Made by a program: the position numbers and the translations under genes
The notes under the pieces: model-generated
The model's input: only the letters and a program-made list of their open reading frames with translations
What the model was told of the DNA's origin: nothing
Database searches by the model: none
Part shown: in pieces, positions 8,599 through 16,751 of the stretch
Numbering within the stretch: position 1 is the stretch's first letter
Layout of the letters: every line of letters begins with the position of its first letter
Source of the DNA: Deltaproteobacteria bacterium
Lineage (GTDB): Bacteria; Desulfobacterota; GWC2-55-46
Direction of reading: 5' to 3'
DNA length: 64,000 nt
Assembly: GCA_016234935.1 (NCBI GenBank)
Contig: JACRNL010000010.1
Span: 62,001 to 126,000 of the forward strand

Positions 8599-9516
8599 AT
8601 GAAAACCTCCTGTAACGCCTTAAAATCCGGCGTCAAAGAGTCGTCCGCCTATAAAAAAAGACCGCTGACGATGGAGATGGTCTACACGAGGGAGGAACTC
8701 TCGCGGCATATGCGTTATATCAGCGCGCTGCGTGAAGGCATCTTCCATATGCTCCGCGACATAGACGGCATGGAACTCGAACTCGACGCCGCGCAGATGC
8801 GCCTGAAAAAAACGCAAATCCAGCTTATGCATTCCTCCAGGTTAAAGGCCCTCGGAGAGCTGTCCGCCGGGCTGGCGCACGAGATAAACCAGCCGCTTAC
8901 CGTGATAATGGGCCTGTCGCAAAACCTGCTGCAAAAATGCGCCCCTGAAGACCCTGACTACGAAAAGCTCCAGCTCATCGCCGAGGCGGCAAAGAGGACT
9001 GACAAGATCATCAAACATCTGCGCATATTTTCAAGGAACGAAGACGGCACGCCGCGCAGAGAACCCGTGGACATCAACGGCGTCATACGCAGCGCCTTCC
9101 TGATACTCAGCGACACGCTTGCCAGCAGCGCGATAAATGTCGAGATGAATCTTTCCGACGTGCCGCTCGTGCGCGGCTCGGCGACAAGGCTTGAGCAGGT
9201 CGTCGTAAACCTCGTGACAAATGCGCGGGACGTCATGCCGCAGGGCGGGACGCTCGGAATGACCACGCAGACGCTCGAAAAAGACGGCGCAAACTTCGTC
9301 ATGATGAGCGTAAGCGACACCGGATGCGGGATACCCGATGAGATACGGGATAATATATTTGAGCCGTTTTTCACCTCCAAAAAAACCGGAGAAGGCACGG
9401 GGCTCGGCCTTTCGATAAGCTCAGCCATCATAAATGAGCACCAGGGCGCCATCTCTTTCGAGTCGACATACGGAAAAGGCACCACCTTCCACGTGACTTT
9501 TCCGGCCTTGGCATGA
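8599..9516 (+). CDS. soluble sensor histidine kinase
   Basis: A 305-residue kinase with a good ribosome-binding site (GAGGAAAG before the ATG). A coiled-coil stretch (residues 30-85) leads into the H box GLAHEINQPLTVIMG with phospho-acceptor His94. VVNLVTNARDVMPQGG is the N box, DTGCGIPDEI the G1 box, FEPFFTSK the F box and GEGTGLGLSIS the G2 box, as in NtrB/DctB-type HisKA kinases. No membrane helix or sensor domain is present, so input likely comes from the PAS membrane protein encoded just upstream. No response-regulator gene is adjacent. Confidence 0.9.
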   Translation: MKTSCNALKSGVKESSAYKKRPLTMEMVYTREELSRHMRYISALREGIFHMLRDIDGMELELDAAQMRLKKTQIQLMHSSRLKALGELSAGLAHEINQPLTVIMGLSQNLLQKCAPEDPDYEKLQLIAEAAKRTDKIIKHLRIFSRNEDGTPRREPVDINGVIRSAFLILSDTLASSAINVEMNLSDVPLVRGSATRLEQVVVNLVTNARDVMPQGGTLGMTTQTLEKDGANFVMMSVSDTGCGIPDEIRDNIFEPFFTSKKTGEGTGLGLSISSAIINEHQGAISFESTYGKGTTFHVTFPALA

Positions 9517-9623
9517 AAAAAACCGCTTAAAAACCGGCCTTAAAAACCTCCACCAAAAACCTGTATTGAAAGATGCGCCCCGGTGTGTTACTTAAAAGAT
9601 TGCTGAAAAACTCTACTTTTATA

Positions 9624-9746
9624 CAGGCTGCTCAAAAAGCCCCAGCTACTAGGCGACGAGGAGCGAAGAATGTAGGCGTACTGTTGGGTACGCCGTAATG
9701 ATGAGCGACGAAGGCAACGACGTAGATGGGGGTTTTTTCAGCAGCC
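9624..9746. repeat. family A element upstream of comF
   Basis: Left end CAGGCTGCTCAAAAAGCCCC, inner hairpin GGCGTAC/GTACGCC, right end GGGTTTTTTCAGCAGCC. It is the one full copy that lies before a start codon, not after a stop. Its right part supplies an in-frame ATG (9726) that would lengthen ComF by ten repeat-derived residues if used. Confidence 0.9.
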
Positions 9747-9755
9747 GGGGGCGCG

Positions 9756-10463
9756 ATGCTCAAATCCCTTTTAAACATAATCTTTCCTGACGTCTGCCCG
9801 TTCTGCGAAGAGCACGAACAGCAGGGCCTGCTCTGCAAGCCTTGCTGCGCGGAGCTTGACGGCCTTCGGATAACCGGGCCGACATGCATTGTTTGCGGCC
9901 TGCCCTTTGCCTCGCAGGCGGCCTCAGACCACACCTGCGGCCAGTGCCTGAAGCAGGACATGCCGTTTATCGAAGCGCGAAGCGCGTTTGAATACAGCGG
10001 CAATCTGCGCGAGGCGATTCACAGGTTCAAATACGGCCGGCGCTTCATCCTCGCAAGGCCTTTCGGACGGATGCTCTCTGACTTTGCAGCCTCCTTTTCA
10101 AGCAAGCCGGATATTGCCGTGCCCGTGCCGCTTCACAAAAAACGGCTCCGGACAAGGGGCTTTAACCAGTCGCTTCTGCTCGCGCGCGTGATTTCCAAAC
10201 GCCTTTCTATAGGGCTTGATTACTTAAACCTTCGCAGAACGCGCGAGACCGCGCCGCAGATAGAACTAAACACCGATGAACGGAAAAAAAACGTAGCCGG
10301 AGCGTTCGAGGTGATAAATCCGCCTGCCTTCAAAGACAGAAACGTACTTCTTGTTGACGACGTTTTTACCACAGGGGCAACTGTGAAGGAATGCGCGAAA
10401 GTCTTGAAAAAGGCCGGCGCGAGCGTCCGCGTTTTGACGCTCGCAAGGGCGATACAAAAATAG
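9756..10463 (+). CDS. comF: ComF-family phosphoribosyltransferase
   Basis: A 235-residue protein of the ComF/GntX family. The N-terminus has a zinc-finger-like set of cysteines (CPFCEEH, CKPCC, CIVCG, CGQC) and the C-terminus the phosphoribosyltransferase fold with VLLVDDVFTTGATVKEC as the PRPP-binding motif. In competent bacteria ComF aids uptake or processing of transforming DNA; in others the role is unsettled. The start is set at ATG 9756 (MLKSLLNIIFPDVCPFC); the earlier ATG at 9726 lies in a repeat. It is followed 7 bp later by rfaE2. Confidence 0.88.
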   Translation: MLKSLLNIIFPDVCPFCEEHEQQGLLCKPCCAELDGLRITGPTCIVCGLPFASQAASDHTCGQCLKQDMPFIEARSAFEYSGNLREAIHRFKYGRRFILARPFGRMLSDFAASFSSKPDIAVPVPLHKKRLRTRGFNQSLLLARVISKRLSIGLDYLNLRRTRETAPQIELNTDERKKNVAGAFEVINPPAFKDRNVLLVDDVFTTGATVKECAKVLKKAGASVRVLTLARAIQK

Positions 10464-10470
10464 GAAAAAA

Positions 10471-10956
10471 ATGAAAAAAATAATCTCATTAAAAAACCTC
10501 ACGGCAACGCTTAAGACCCTGCGTAAGAAGAAAAAGGTCGTCTTCACAAACGGATGCTTTGACATCATCCACGCTGGCCACGTCAGGTATCTCAGCAGGG
10601 CAAAATCCCTCGGCGATATCCTCGTGGTGGGCTTGAACAGCGACTCGTCCGTCAGAGAGATAAAAGGCGAAAAGCGGCCAATAGTCCCTGAAAAAGAGCG
10701 CGCCGAAGTCATGGCCGCCCTCTCCTTCGTTGACTACGTCATCATCTTCAAAGAGACTACGCCAGTAAAACTAATATCCGCCATAAAGCCCGATGTTTTG
10801 GTAAAAGGCGCAGACTGGGCAGCCAGCGCCATAGCCGGAGCCGACGTCGTAAAAAAACACGGCGGCAAAATACGCCGGATAACCCTCGTAAAAGGCAGAT
10901 CAACAACGAACATCATAAAGAGGATTTTGGAACTGCATAGGGAGAAGGTGGGGTAG
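10471..10956 (+). CDS. rfaE2: heptose 1-phosphate adenylyltransferase (RfaE2/HldE C-domain type)
   Basis: Nucleotidyltransferase that joins AMP from ATP to D-glycero-beta-D-manno-heptose 1-phosphate, giving the ADP-heptose used for the LPS inner core. The 161-residue protein equals the C-terminal domain of HldE as a separate gene. VVFTNGCFDIIHAGHVRYL holds the HxGH motif, DSSVREIKGEKRPI and LVKGRSTTNIIKRI the nucleotide-binding signature. It follows comF by 7 bp with a GGAAAAAA leader. No kinase half (RfaE1) is in the window. Confidence 0.93.
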   Translation: MKKIISLKNLTATLKTLRKKKKVVFTNGCFDIIHAGHVRYLSRAKSLGDILVVGLNSDSSVREIKGEKRPIVPEKERAEVMAALSFVDYVIIFKETTPVKLISAIKPDVLVKGADWAASAIAGADVVKKHGGKIRRITLVKGRSTTNIIKRILELHREKVG

Positions 10957-11086
10957 AGGCGGGAACATCAGGGAAGCGGCGTTTCGGCGTGAAGAAGCAA
11001 TACAAACCATATGTATTACATACCTATGCTCACTCATATCATAATGCTATCAAAAAGCACTAAAGCTGTCACATAGGAGAATGAAT

Positions 11087-11632
11087 ATGAAGAAGCAAAG
11101 CATTAAATCGCATCTAAAACCTTATTCAATATTTCAAAAAAGAAAGACTACTATAAATCACGCATTTGCATCTGCACTCGCCCCGACAGACGACTACAAT
11201 GAGCAACATGTAAATAATGCTATAAATTCATTATACCAAAACCCTGACAGCGATTTAATCTGTGTGTATTGCGACAATACAGCGGAAACATGGGATCATT
11301 TAGTTGGGCTAGTCAAAGAGGGCAACCTTAGAGGATACGGTCATCAAATTGGCAACCTCGTTCCGTGTTGTAAGGAGTGTAACTCAAAAAAAGGGTCAAA
11401 AGACTGGCAAGAATTCATAGACTCTGAAAAACAGGACGAAGAAAAGCGTAGTCGTTTAAAAAGATGCTTACAAACTTATATCGAGCATTTCGCAAAGCCA
11501 GTCGACATCAACACAATCAATACAGAAATGCCCAATGAATACATGGAGTATTTAGGCATCAGGGAGCAAATTTTTAGCTTAATGAAGCGAGCAGACACAC
11601 TCGTTGAAATAATAAGAAATAACAAGAAATGA
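11087..11632 (+). CDS. HNH endonuclease-domain protein, AT-rich
   Basis: The protein has about 181 residues if started at ATG 11087, which gives 6 nt spacing from AGGAGA; the ATG at 11081 directly abuts that site. The centre reads CVYCDNTAETWDHLVG, then GHQIGNLVPCCKECNSKKG: two CxxC pairs around an Asp-His, the HNH/zinc beta-beta-alpha nuclease core. Flanking parts are helical and unassigned. It has lower GC than its neighbours, stands alone and is followed by a degenerate family B repeat, all consistent with acquisition. It could act in DNA defence or be a solitary nuclease; no partner gene is visible. Confidence 0.8.
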   Translation: MKKQSIKSHLKPYSIFQKRKTTINHAFASALAPTDDYNEQHVNNAINSLYQNPDSDLICVYCDNTAETWDHLVGLVKEGNLRGYGHQIGNLVPCCKECNSKKGSKDWQEFIDSEKQDEEKRSRLKRCLQTYIEHFAKPVDINTINTEMPNEYMEYLGIREQIFSLMKRADTLVEIIRNNKK

Positions 11633-11749
11633 GAGCGCTTGTTGACATATACATTGTCCACTCTTTTTGCAAAGTGGAACTGTCACACGGTTTTAACGTA
11701 GCGTGAGGCTTCAGCCTTGCACTTCGCTGTTGAACCGGCGAATGTTACT

Positions 11750-11816
11750 GGACGCTGGAGCGTTGCGAACGCACCTATGGGCTTTGATGCATTCCCACGC
11801 AGGAGCGTGGGAATGC
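11750..11816. repeat. degenerate family B repeat
   Basis: GGACGCTGGAGCGTTGCGAA followed after a gap by ATTCCCACGCAGGAGCGTGG: both family B palindromes are recognisable but mutated. It follows the HNH gene. Confidence 0.65.
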
Positions 11817-11824
11817 ATCAAAGC

Positions 11825-11952
11825 TCCCCCTTTAGAAAAGGGGGCAAGGGGGGATTTGAGAGAATGCTGGAGCTTGCGGGGGAATAACAAAATATATAGT
11901 GTAAAACTCTATTACAAAATCCCCCTCAGTCCCCCTTTTTCAAAGGGGGAAG
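11825..11952. repeat. family G inverted repeat, with an empty family C site
   Basis: The left arm (TCCCCCTTTAGAAAAGGGGG, from 11825) and right arm (AAAATCCCCCTCAGTCCCCC, from 11917, then TTTTTCAAAGGGGG) are inverted relatives. The right arm matches the sequence at 31349-31399 except that the latter carries one 18-bp family C unit after AAAATCCCC. With the family B copy before it and the terminator after it, this accounts for the 436-bp gap between HNH and glnA. Confidence 0.75.
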
Positions 11953-11974
11953 ATACTCAATGGAAAAAAATATA

Positions 11975-12012
11975 AAAAAGCCCCCGTGCCATTTTGGCGC
12001 GAGGGCTTTTTT
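11975..12012 (-). terminator. rho-independent terminator of glnA
   Basis: AAAAAAGCCC on one side and GAGGGCTTTTTTC on the other enclose a GC stem with a short loop. It sits about 60 bp beyond the glnA stop, with A and T runs on either side so that it could work in both directions. Confidence 0.7.
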
Positions 12013-12068
12013 CATCATCAGGAAAGCATCCCGGCGTGAAGACACGCCGAAACATCCCGCAAGAAAAA

Positions 12069-13481
12069 TCAGCAGTCGTAATACAAATAGAACTCGTGCG
12101 GAACCGGCCTTATGCGGACGGGGTCGGCCTCTTTGTTCTTCTTGTAGTCTATCCATGTGTCTATGACGTCCTGCGTGAAGACGTCTCCCTTCATGAGGAA
12201 GGCGTGGTCTTTCTGGAGCGCGGCCAATGCCTCTTCGAGTGAGCCTGCGGCAGAGGGGACGTTCTTCAATTCCTCAGGCGAAAGGCCGTAGATGTCCTTG
12301 TCAAGGGGCTTGCCCGGGTCTATCTTGTTCTGGATGCCGTCAAGGCCGGCCATGAGCATCGCGGCAAAGGCAAGGTAGCCGTTGGCGGACGGGTCGGGGA
12401 AGCGGACTTCTATCCTCTTTGCCTTGGGCGACGGCGAATACATGGGTATCCTTATCGAGGCAGACCTGTTACGGCTTGAATAGGCGAGGTTAATCGGCGC
12501 CTCGAAGCCGGGGACGAGCCTTCTATATGAGTTAGTTCCGGGGTTGCAAAAGGCGTTCAGCGCGCGCGCGTGCTTCAGGATGCCGCCGATGTAATACATG
12601 GCAAGCTGGCTCATGCCGCCGTATTCGTTGCCTGAGAAAAGGGGCTTTCCGCCCTTCCAGATGGACTGGTGAACGTGCATGCCGCTGCCGTTGTCGCCGA
12701 AGATGGGCTTGGGCATGAAGGTGGCCGTCTTTCTCCATCTCTTGGCGACGTTCTTGACGATATATTTAAACCACATGAGCTTGTCGCCCATCTTCAGGAG
12801 GCTGTCAAAGCGCATGTCTATTTCAGCCTGTCCGGCGGTGGCGACCTCGTGGTGCTGCCTTTCGATGGCTATGCCGACCTGCTCCATGATGAGGCACATC
12901 TCAGTCCTGATGTCCTCCTGCGTGTCAATGGGAGGGACAGGGAAGTAGCCTTCCTTGTGGCGCGGCTTGTAGCCCAGATTCGGGCATTCGTCGCGGCCCG
13001 TGTTCCAGATGCCCTCGACCGAATCTATGAAATAAAAACCCTCGTTCGCGCCCTGTCCGAAGCGGATGTCGTCGAATATGAAGAACTCCGGCTCCGGGCC
13101 GAAGTATGCCACGTCGCCGATGCCGGTTGATTTAAGATACGCCTCGGCCTTCTGCGCGATGTTCCTGGGGTCTCTGGAGTATGCCTCTTTGGTTATCGGG
13201 TCTACGATATTGCATATCAGCGAAAGCGTCGTTGTCTCGGAAAACGGGTCAATGACGGCGGTGGCCGGGTCGGGCATGACAAGCATGTCGCTGGCGTGAA
13301 TGGGCTGCCAGCCGCGTATGCTGGAGCCGTCAAAGCCAAGCCCTGCTTCGAATATATCCTCTGAAAGTTCGCCTATCGGTATGGTGAAGTGCTGCCATAT
13401 GCCGACAAAGTCGAGAAACTTGAGGTTGACCATCCTGGCGTTTTTTTCCTTTGCAAACTTCAAGACATCCTTAACAGTCAT
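12069..13481 (-). CDS. glnA: glutamine synthetase, type I
   Basis: Makes glutamine from glutamate, ammonia and ATP as a cytosolic dodecamer. The 470 residues are the usual GSI-beta length. [13 protein letters not shown] is the beta-Grasp signature, [19 protein letters not shown] and [14 protein letters not shown] are the metal/substrate loops, and NRSASIRIP is the ATP-side signature. [14 protein letters not shown] has Tyr398 in the position of the adenylylation tyrosine, so control by GlnE is likely. The ribosome-binding site is GGAGG before the ATG. It lies downstream of glnB on the same strand, separated by 207 bp holding a family A repeat. Confidence 0.97.
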   Translation of the reverse strand: MTVKDVLKFAKEKNARMVNLKFLDFVGIWQHFTIPIGELSEDIFEAGLGFDGSSIRGWQPIHASDMLVMPDPATAVIDPFSETTTLSLICNIVDPITKEAYSRDPRNIAQKAEAYLKSTGIGDVAYFGPEPEFFIFDDIRFGQGANEGFYFIDSVEGIWNTGRDECPNLGYKPRHKEGYFPVPPIDTQEDIRTEMCLIMEQVGIAIERQHHEVATAGQAEIDMRFDSLLKMGDKLMWFKYIVKNVAKRWRKTATFMPKPIFGDNGSGMHVHQSIWKGGKPLFSGNEYGGMSQLAMYYIGGILKHARALNAFCNPGTNSYRRLVPGFEAPINLAYSSRNRSASIRIPMYSPSPKAKRIEVRFPDPSANGYLAFAAMLMAGLDGIQNKIDPGKPLDKDIYGLSPEELKNVPSAAGSLEEALAALQKDHAFLMKGDVFTQDVIDTWIDYKKNKEADPVRIRPVPHEFYLYYDC

Positions 13482-13561
13482 CTGAACGTCCTCCTTTTTC
13501 GGTTTCCCGGTTGCTTATTTTTTCCGCGTTTTAAAGTTAATAAAAAACCTTCATATGCCCG

Positions 13562-13687
13562 GCAGGCCGCTCAAAAAGCCTCAGCTATTAGGCGACGAGG
13601 AGCGAAGAATGTAGGCGTATTTTTGGATACGCCGTAATGATGAGCGACGAAGGCAACGACATAGATGAGGCTTTTTCAGCGGCCTGC
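13562..13687. repeat. family A element between glnB and glnA
   Basis: Ends CAGGCCGCTCAAAAAGCCTC and GAGGCTTTTTCAGCGGCCTG, with inner hairpin GGCGTAT/ATACGCC. It starts one base after the glnB stop codon. Both arms have matching changes (GCCGC with GCGGC), as expected if pairing is kept. Confidence 0.9.
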
Positions 13688-13688
13688 T

Positions 13689-14123
<435 letters not shown>

Positions 14124-14210
14124 TTTAATTTATACCAACTCCGCCTTGCTTACAACATTATTTTTCCATTGCCTCGTGAAAACTGAGAAAGGCAACATTA
14201 TTTTATAAAA

Positions 14211-14225
14211 GCAAATTCCGTGCCG
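14211..14225 (-). promoter_or_regulatory. sigma-54 promoter candidate for glnB-glnA
   Basis: On the minus strand this reads CGGCACGGAATTTGC, matching the TGGCACG-N4-TTGC consensus in all but the first base and having the essential GG-N10-GC. Transcription would start near 14200, giving a leader of about 170 nt before glnB. This is the expected control for a P-II/glutamine synthetase operon. Confidence 0.7.
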
Positions 14226-14288
14226 CGCCATTTTCATGTAAAACCAGCCGTTTTTCAATAAAAAGGCCGGTCAGGTGCTTAAAATTTA

Positions 14289-14314
14289 TGCATCGCCACG
14301 GGCCTGTGCCTGCA
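14289..14314 (-). promoter_or_regulatory. candidate enhancer-binding site upstream of the sigma-54 promoter
   Basis: An imperfect 26-bp palindrome bounded by TGCA at both ends (core GCCACGGGCCTGTGCC) lies roughly 90-115 bp upstream of the predicted start, the place where NtrC-type activators bind. Assignment to NtrC is inference from position and from the target genes. Confidence 0.45.
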
Positions 14315-14336
14315 TTTTAAACATCCTTGTTTAATG

Positions 14337-15287
14337 TTAGAAACTATATTTCAACCCGGCCATTATACCGATGGAATCCCATCTCACCTCATTGAGCTTT
14401 GTTGAAGCAGAGGTTCCGTCAGCAAAATGAGTCGTGTCAACGCCGTTTGAGGCGCGGAACTTATGCATATGGATGTCGCCGTCCGCTGACCACGACTTTG
14501 AAAGGGCGTAGTCCGCGCCGCCGGTGGCGACGACGCCGTAGCCGCTTGCGGAGTGGTCAAAGCTGTTCGGGTGCTGGAAGTCCGTTCTCAGGTTCCAATC
14601 CGCCGACGCGCTGTAACCTATCGCATGATACTCAAGGCCGCCTTTAACGGTAAGCTTACCGCTTTTGTATGCCCCCTCCGCCCCTGCCCAAGGGCCGAAC
14701 CAGCGCGCGGTGTAGGAACTATTAAGCCCGCCAAATGAGCCGGTGGCCGGTATGGTTTGAAATCCGTCGGTTATCCTGAGGTTCTGCTGATAGATGGCAT
14801 AGCCTGCCATGGGTATGACTTCGATCGCGGCGCCCGTAAAAGAGCGCGTCAATTTGTAGCCCAAGCCGGCGGACGTGTCCCAGACAGAGCCGCTGTCGGC
14901 CCTGTTATTGGAACGGGAGAACTCCTGGGTCCTGCCGTTGCCGTTATAATCGGAATCCCGGTTCCTGCCCCTGAAGATGACGCCGTAGCCAAGAGAGCCC
15001 CTGAAGCGGAGGCCGTTATTCAAGTCGCTGCGGTAAACCGCCCTCATGTCGAATATGCCGATGTCTTTCCACGTCAGCTCGGAAAGGATGTCGGGATTCG
15101 TGCCGGAGCTGTTTCCTGCTATGTTCCACGAGAATTTGTCAACCCTGTAACCCGCGCCAACGCTTACGCTTTCCGTGTGAAGCTCATCGCTATGCGCCGA
15201 GCCTGCGCAGGCAAATGCAAAAATTGCAAAAACAACGGAAATGAAACAAATGGCCGCCGGATATCTACGCGCTTTGCCTGATGCCAT
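14337..15287 (-). CDS. outer-membrane beta-barrel protein
   Basis: A 316-residue secreted protein. A signal peptide (about residues 12-32, ending ACAGSAHS) precedes alternating strands rich in Tyr, Trp and Gly, and the last residue is Phe (GLKYSF), the usual BAM recognition end. Phrases such as SELTWKDIGIFDMRAVY and WFGPWAGAEGAYKSG resemble the omptin-like/Protochlamydia outer-membrane protein group, but I see no certain protease residues, so I call it only a barrel. Its start overlaps the end of the Zn-ribbon regulator gene by 23 bp, so the two are cotranscribed. The 309 bp between it and glnB hold the glnB control region. Confidence 0.75.
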   Translation of the reverse strand: MASGKARRYPAAICFISVVFAIFAFACAGSAHSDELHTESVSVGAGYRVDKFSWNIAGNSSGTNPDILSELTWKDIGIFDMRAVYRSDLNNGLRFRGSLGYGVIFRGRNRDSDYNGNGRTQEFSRSNNRADSGSVWDTSAGLGYKLTRSFTGAAIEVIPMAGYAIYQQNLRITDGFQTIPATGSFGGLNSSYTARWFGPWAGAEGAYKSGKLTVKGGLEYHAIGYSASADWNLRTDFQHPNSFDHSASGYGVVATGGADYALSKSWSADGDIHMHKFRASNGVDTTHFADGTSASTKLNEVRWDSIGIMAGLKYSF

Positions 15288-15573
15288 ATCTTGTCTCTGT
15301 TATCTCCTCTGATGAGCATATCGGGCATTTGCCGGGCGTCTTGAAACGCCCCCGTTTTTTAAATACAAAGCCGCACTTGAGACAGCCGGAAGGCTCCATG
15401 AAAAAAAGCTCGCCCTTGCCTGCCGACCTTGCGACGTGCGGCAGATGGTCGAGGACGTCCCTTTCCATTATGCCGAGGGCCTTTGATATCTCCTTTGCCG
15501 TAAGGGCATTGCCCCTGAGGAGTTCTGTGAGCCTGTGACGTACCGTGTCCGTGGCAGGCCGTATCTTCTCCAT
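15265..15573 (-). CDS. HTH plus zinc-ribbon transcriptional regulator
   Basis: A 102-residue protein. Residues 10-60 look like a winged-helix DNA-binding unit (ALTAKEISKALGIMERDVLDH). The C-terminus has CLKCGFVFKKRGRFKTPGKC and CPIC, a four-cysteine zinc ribbon. This matches the small predicted regulators with HTH and Zn-ribbon known across archaea and delta-type bacteria (COG3357-like). Targets are unknown. It overlaps the following beta-barrel gene, which could be its target or only its neighbour. Confidence 0.8.
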   Translation of the reverse strand: MEKIRPATDTVRHRLTELLRGNALTAKEISKALGIMERDVLDHLPHVARSAGKGELFFMEPSGCLKCGFVFKKRGRFKTPGKCPICSSEEITETRYGIRQSA

Positions 15574-15582
15574 ATCTTTTTA

Positions 15583-15610
15583 AAGGGGCTGAGCACCCTC
15601 AAGGGGTTCA
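15583..15610. repeat. degenerate family C unit upstream of the Zn-ribbon gene
   Basis: AAAGGGGCTGAGCACCCTC followed by AAGGGGTTCAA: about one and a half family C units with one mutated CCCC. It lies just upstream of the gene start at 15573. Confidence 0.7.
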
Positions 15611-15620
15611 ATCTACAAAC

Positions 15621-15658
15621 AAAAAGGCCGCAGCCCCTTCGGGGTTGCGGCCTTTTTT
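15621..15658 (-). terminator. bidirectional terminator after tRNA-Pro
   Basis: AAAAAGGCCGCAGCCCC pairs with GGGGTTGCGGCCTTTTTT around a TTC loop, with one G-T mismatch. It lies 6 bp beyond the tRNA-Pro 3' end and has A and T runs on both sides. Confidence 0.85.
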
Positions 15659-15663
15659 AAATA

Positions 15664-15740
<77 letters not shown>

Positions 15741-15793
15741 ATGCAGACAGAGTATCATCCCATTAATCAGTTTTAAAGAAAAATCTTGATATC

Positions 15794-15813
15794 AGCCCCT
15801 GAGGGGGTTCAAC
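15794..15813. repeat. single family C unit
   Basis: CCCCTGAGGGGGTTCAAC, one unit, lies between tRNA-Pro and the MerR-type gene, outside any coding sequence. Confidence 0.75.
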
Positions 15814-15854
15814 GGCAAATCCCTGTTTTTCCCTGATGGAACCGGCAAGGCCTG

Positions 15855-16205
15855 TCAGGAGAGGATGTCCTTTATCAAGTTAAGCTCTTTTTTTATATCC
15901 TTCAAAATGACGCGGTATTTTTCCTCGGTAAAAGGGAAGTCAAGCTGTTTGGGAGTTTCAATCCTGAACTCCTTCATCTTCTTCCTGGCGCCTTCGAGCG
16001 TATACTTCTCTTTTTGCAGCAGCCTTTTTATTTCAATTATCAAAATAACGTCTTTTTTCGTGTAGACCCTCTGCCTCGATGCAGACTTCTTAGGGCTGAT
16101 GATCTTGAACTCAGACTCCCAATATCTGAGGACATACGGCTTAACCTTGGTTATGCCGGCAACCTCGCCGATCTTGTAATAAAGTTTATCGGGTATCTGG
16201 GTCAT
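15855..16205 (-). CDS. MerR-family DNA-binding regulator
   Basis: With the start at ATG 16205 (MTQIPDKLYYKIGEVAGITK) the protein has 116 residues. YKIGEVAGITKVKPYVLRYW is the MerR winged-helix start, followed by SASRQRVYTKKDVILIIEIK and a coiled-coil dimerisation helix. There is no effector domain, as in the short MerR proteins that commonly follow ihfA in delta-type genomes. Upstream frame extends to 16343 but runs through an inverted repeat and has no RBS. Same strand as ihfA and the pheST operon, so it may be the last gene of that transcript. Confidence 0.85.
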   Translation of the reverse strand: MTQIPDKLYYKIGEVAGITKVKPYVLRYWESEFKIISPKKSASRQRVYTKKDVILIIEIKRLLQKEKYTLEGARKKMKEFRIETPKQLDFPFTEEKYRVILKDIKKELNLIKDILS

Positions 16206-16242
16206 CGGATTTTTTTTTAACGCCCGCAGTTTTTGCCGCCCA

Positions 16243-16302
16243 GCGCCACTTGCAAATGGCAGATTTGTTGCTAACGATGAACTTTCCGATTGCAAGTGGC
16301 GC
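16243..16302. repeat. 13-bp inverted repeat upstream of the MerR gene
   Basis: GCGCCACTTGCAA (16243-16255) and TTGCAAGTGGCGC (16290-16302) are perfect inverted copies separated by 34 bp. It lies between ihfA and the MerR gene and could be an operator or attenuating hairpin. I see no other copy in the window. Confidence 0.7.
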
Positions 16303-16371
16303 CGGGGTTCAACGTTGTCCCTTGCCGCCTCGGCCAACGGCATAAGGAATAAAGAATAATAAGGTCAACAT

Positions 16372-16686
16372 CTATGCCTTCGGCTGAGGCGTTGGCACCG
16401 CCTTTGACTGAGGCGTGTTTATCGCCTTTTTCAGGAGCTGGCTCGGCTTGAAGGTCATGACCCGCCTTTTTTCTATGGTTATTTCGCCGCCTGTCTGCGG
16501 ATTCCTGCCCCTTCTTGCCCTTTTCTGACGCACGCTGAAGTTGCCGAATCCGGAGATCTTGACCTTGTCCCCTGTCTCAAGCGTCGTCTTTATGCATTCG
16601 AATATCTCTTCCACTACATGGGAGACGTCCTTTTTTGAAAAACCTACCTTCTCATAGAGCTTTTCGACAATATCCGCTTTGGTCAT
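16372..16686 (-). CDS. ihfA: integration host factor alpha subunit
   Basis: DNA-bending HU/IHF protein, 104 residues from ATG 16686, preceded by GGAGGAAGG. MTKADIVEKLYEKVGFSKKD is the typical start, GDKVKISGFGNFSVRQKRAR the first beta segment, GRNPQTGGEITIEKRR the DNA-intercalating arm with the conserved proline. A C-terminal tail with TPQSKAVPTPQPKA is an unusual Pro/Gln-rich extension. The position after pheT matches the classical pheST-ihfA order. IHF would also be needed to bend DNA at sigma-54 promoters such as that of glnB. Confidence 0.93.
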   Translation of the reverse strand: MTKADIVEKLYEKVGFSKKDVSHVVEEIFECIKTTLETGDKVKISGFGNFSVRQKRARRGRNPQTGGEITIEKRRVMTFKPSQLLKKAINTPQSKAVPTPQPKA

Positions 16687-16713
16687 ACCTTCCTCCTGAA
16701 AATAAATGCGTAT

Positions 16714-16751
16714 GCGCCCCTGAGGGGGTTCCACCCCCTCAGGGATTCAGC
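16714..16751. repeat. family C array overlapping the 3' end of pheT
   Basis: About two units. On the minus strand the pheT frame enters the array and reads GLNP followed by TGA, so the repeat supplies the last residues and stop codon of PheT. The rest lies just upstream of the ihfA ribosome-binding site. Confidence 0.85.

Noticed and set aside
16206..16343. Longer N-terminus of the MerR-type protein
   Set aside because: The extension is read through a 13-bp inverted repeat and lacks a ribosome-binding site; homologues start at the IPDKLYYKIGEVAG segment.
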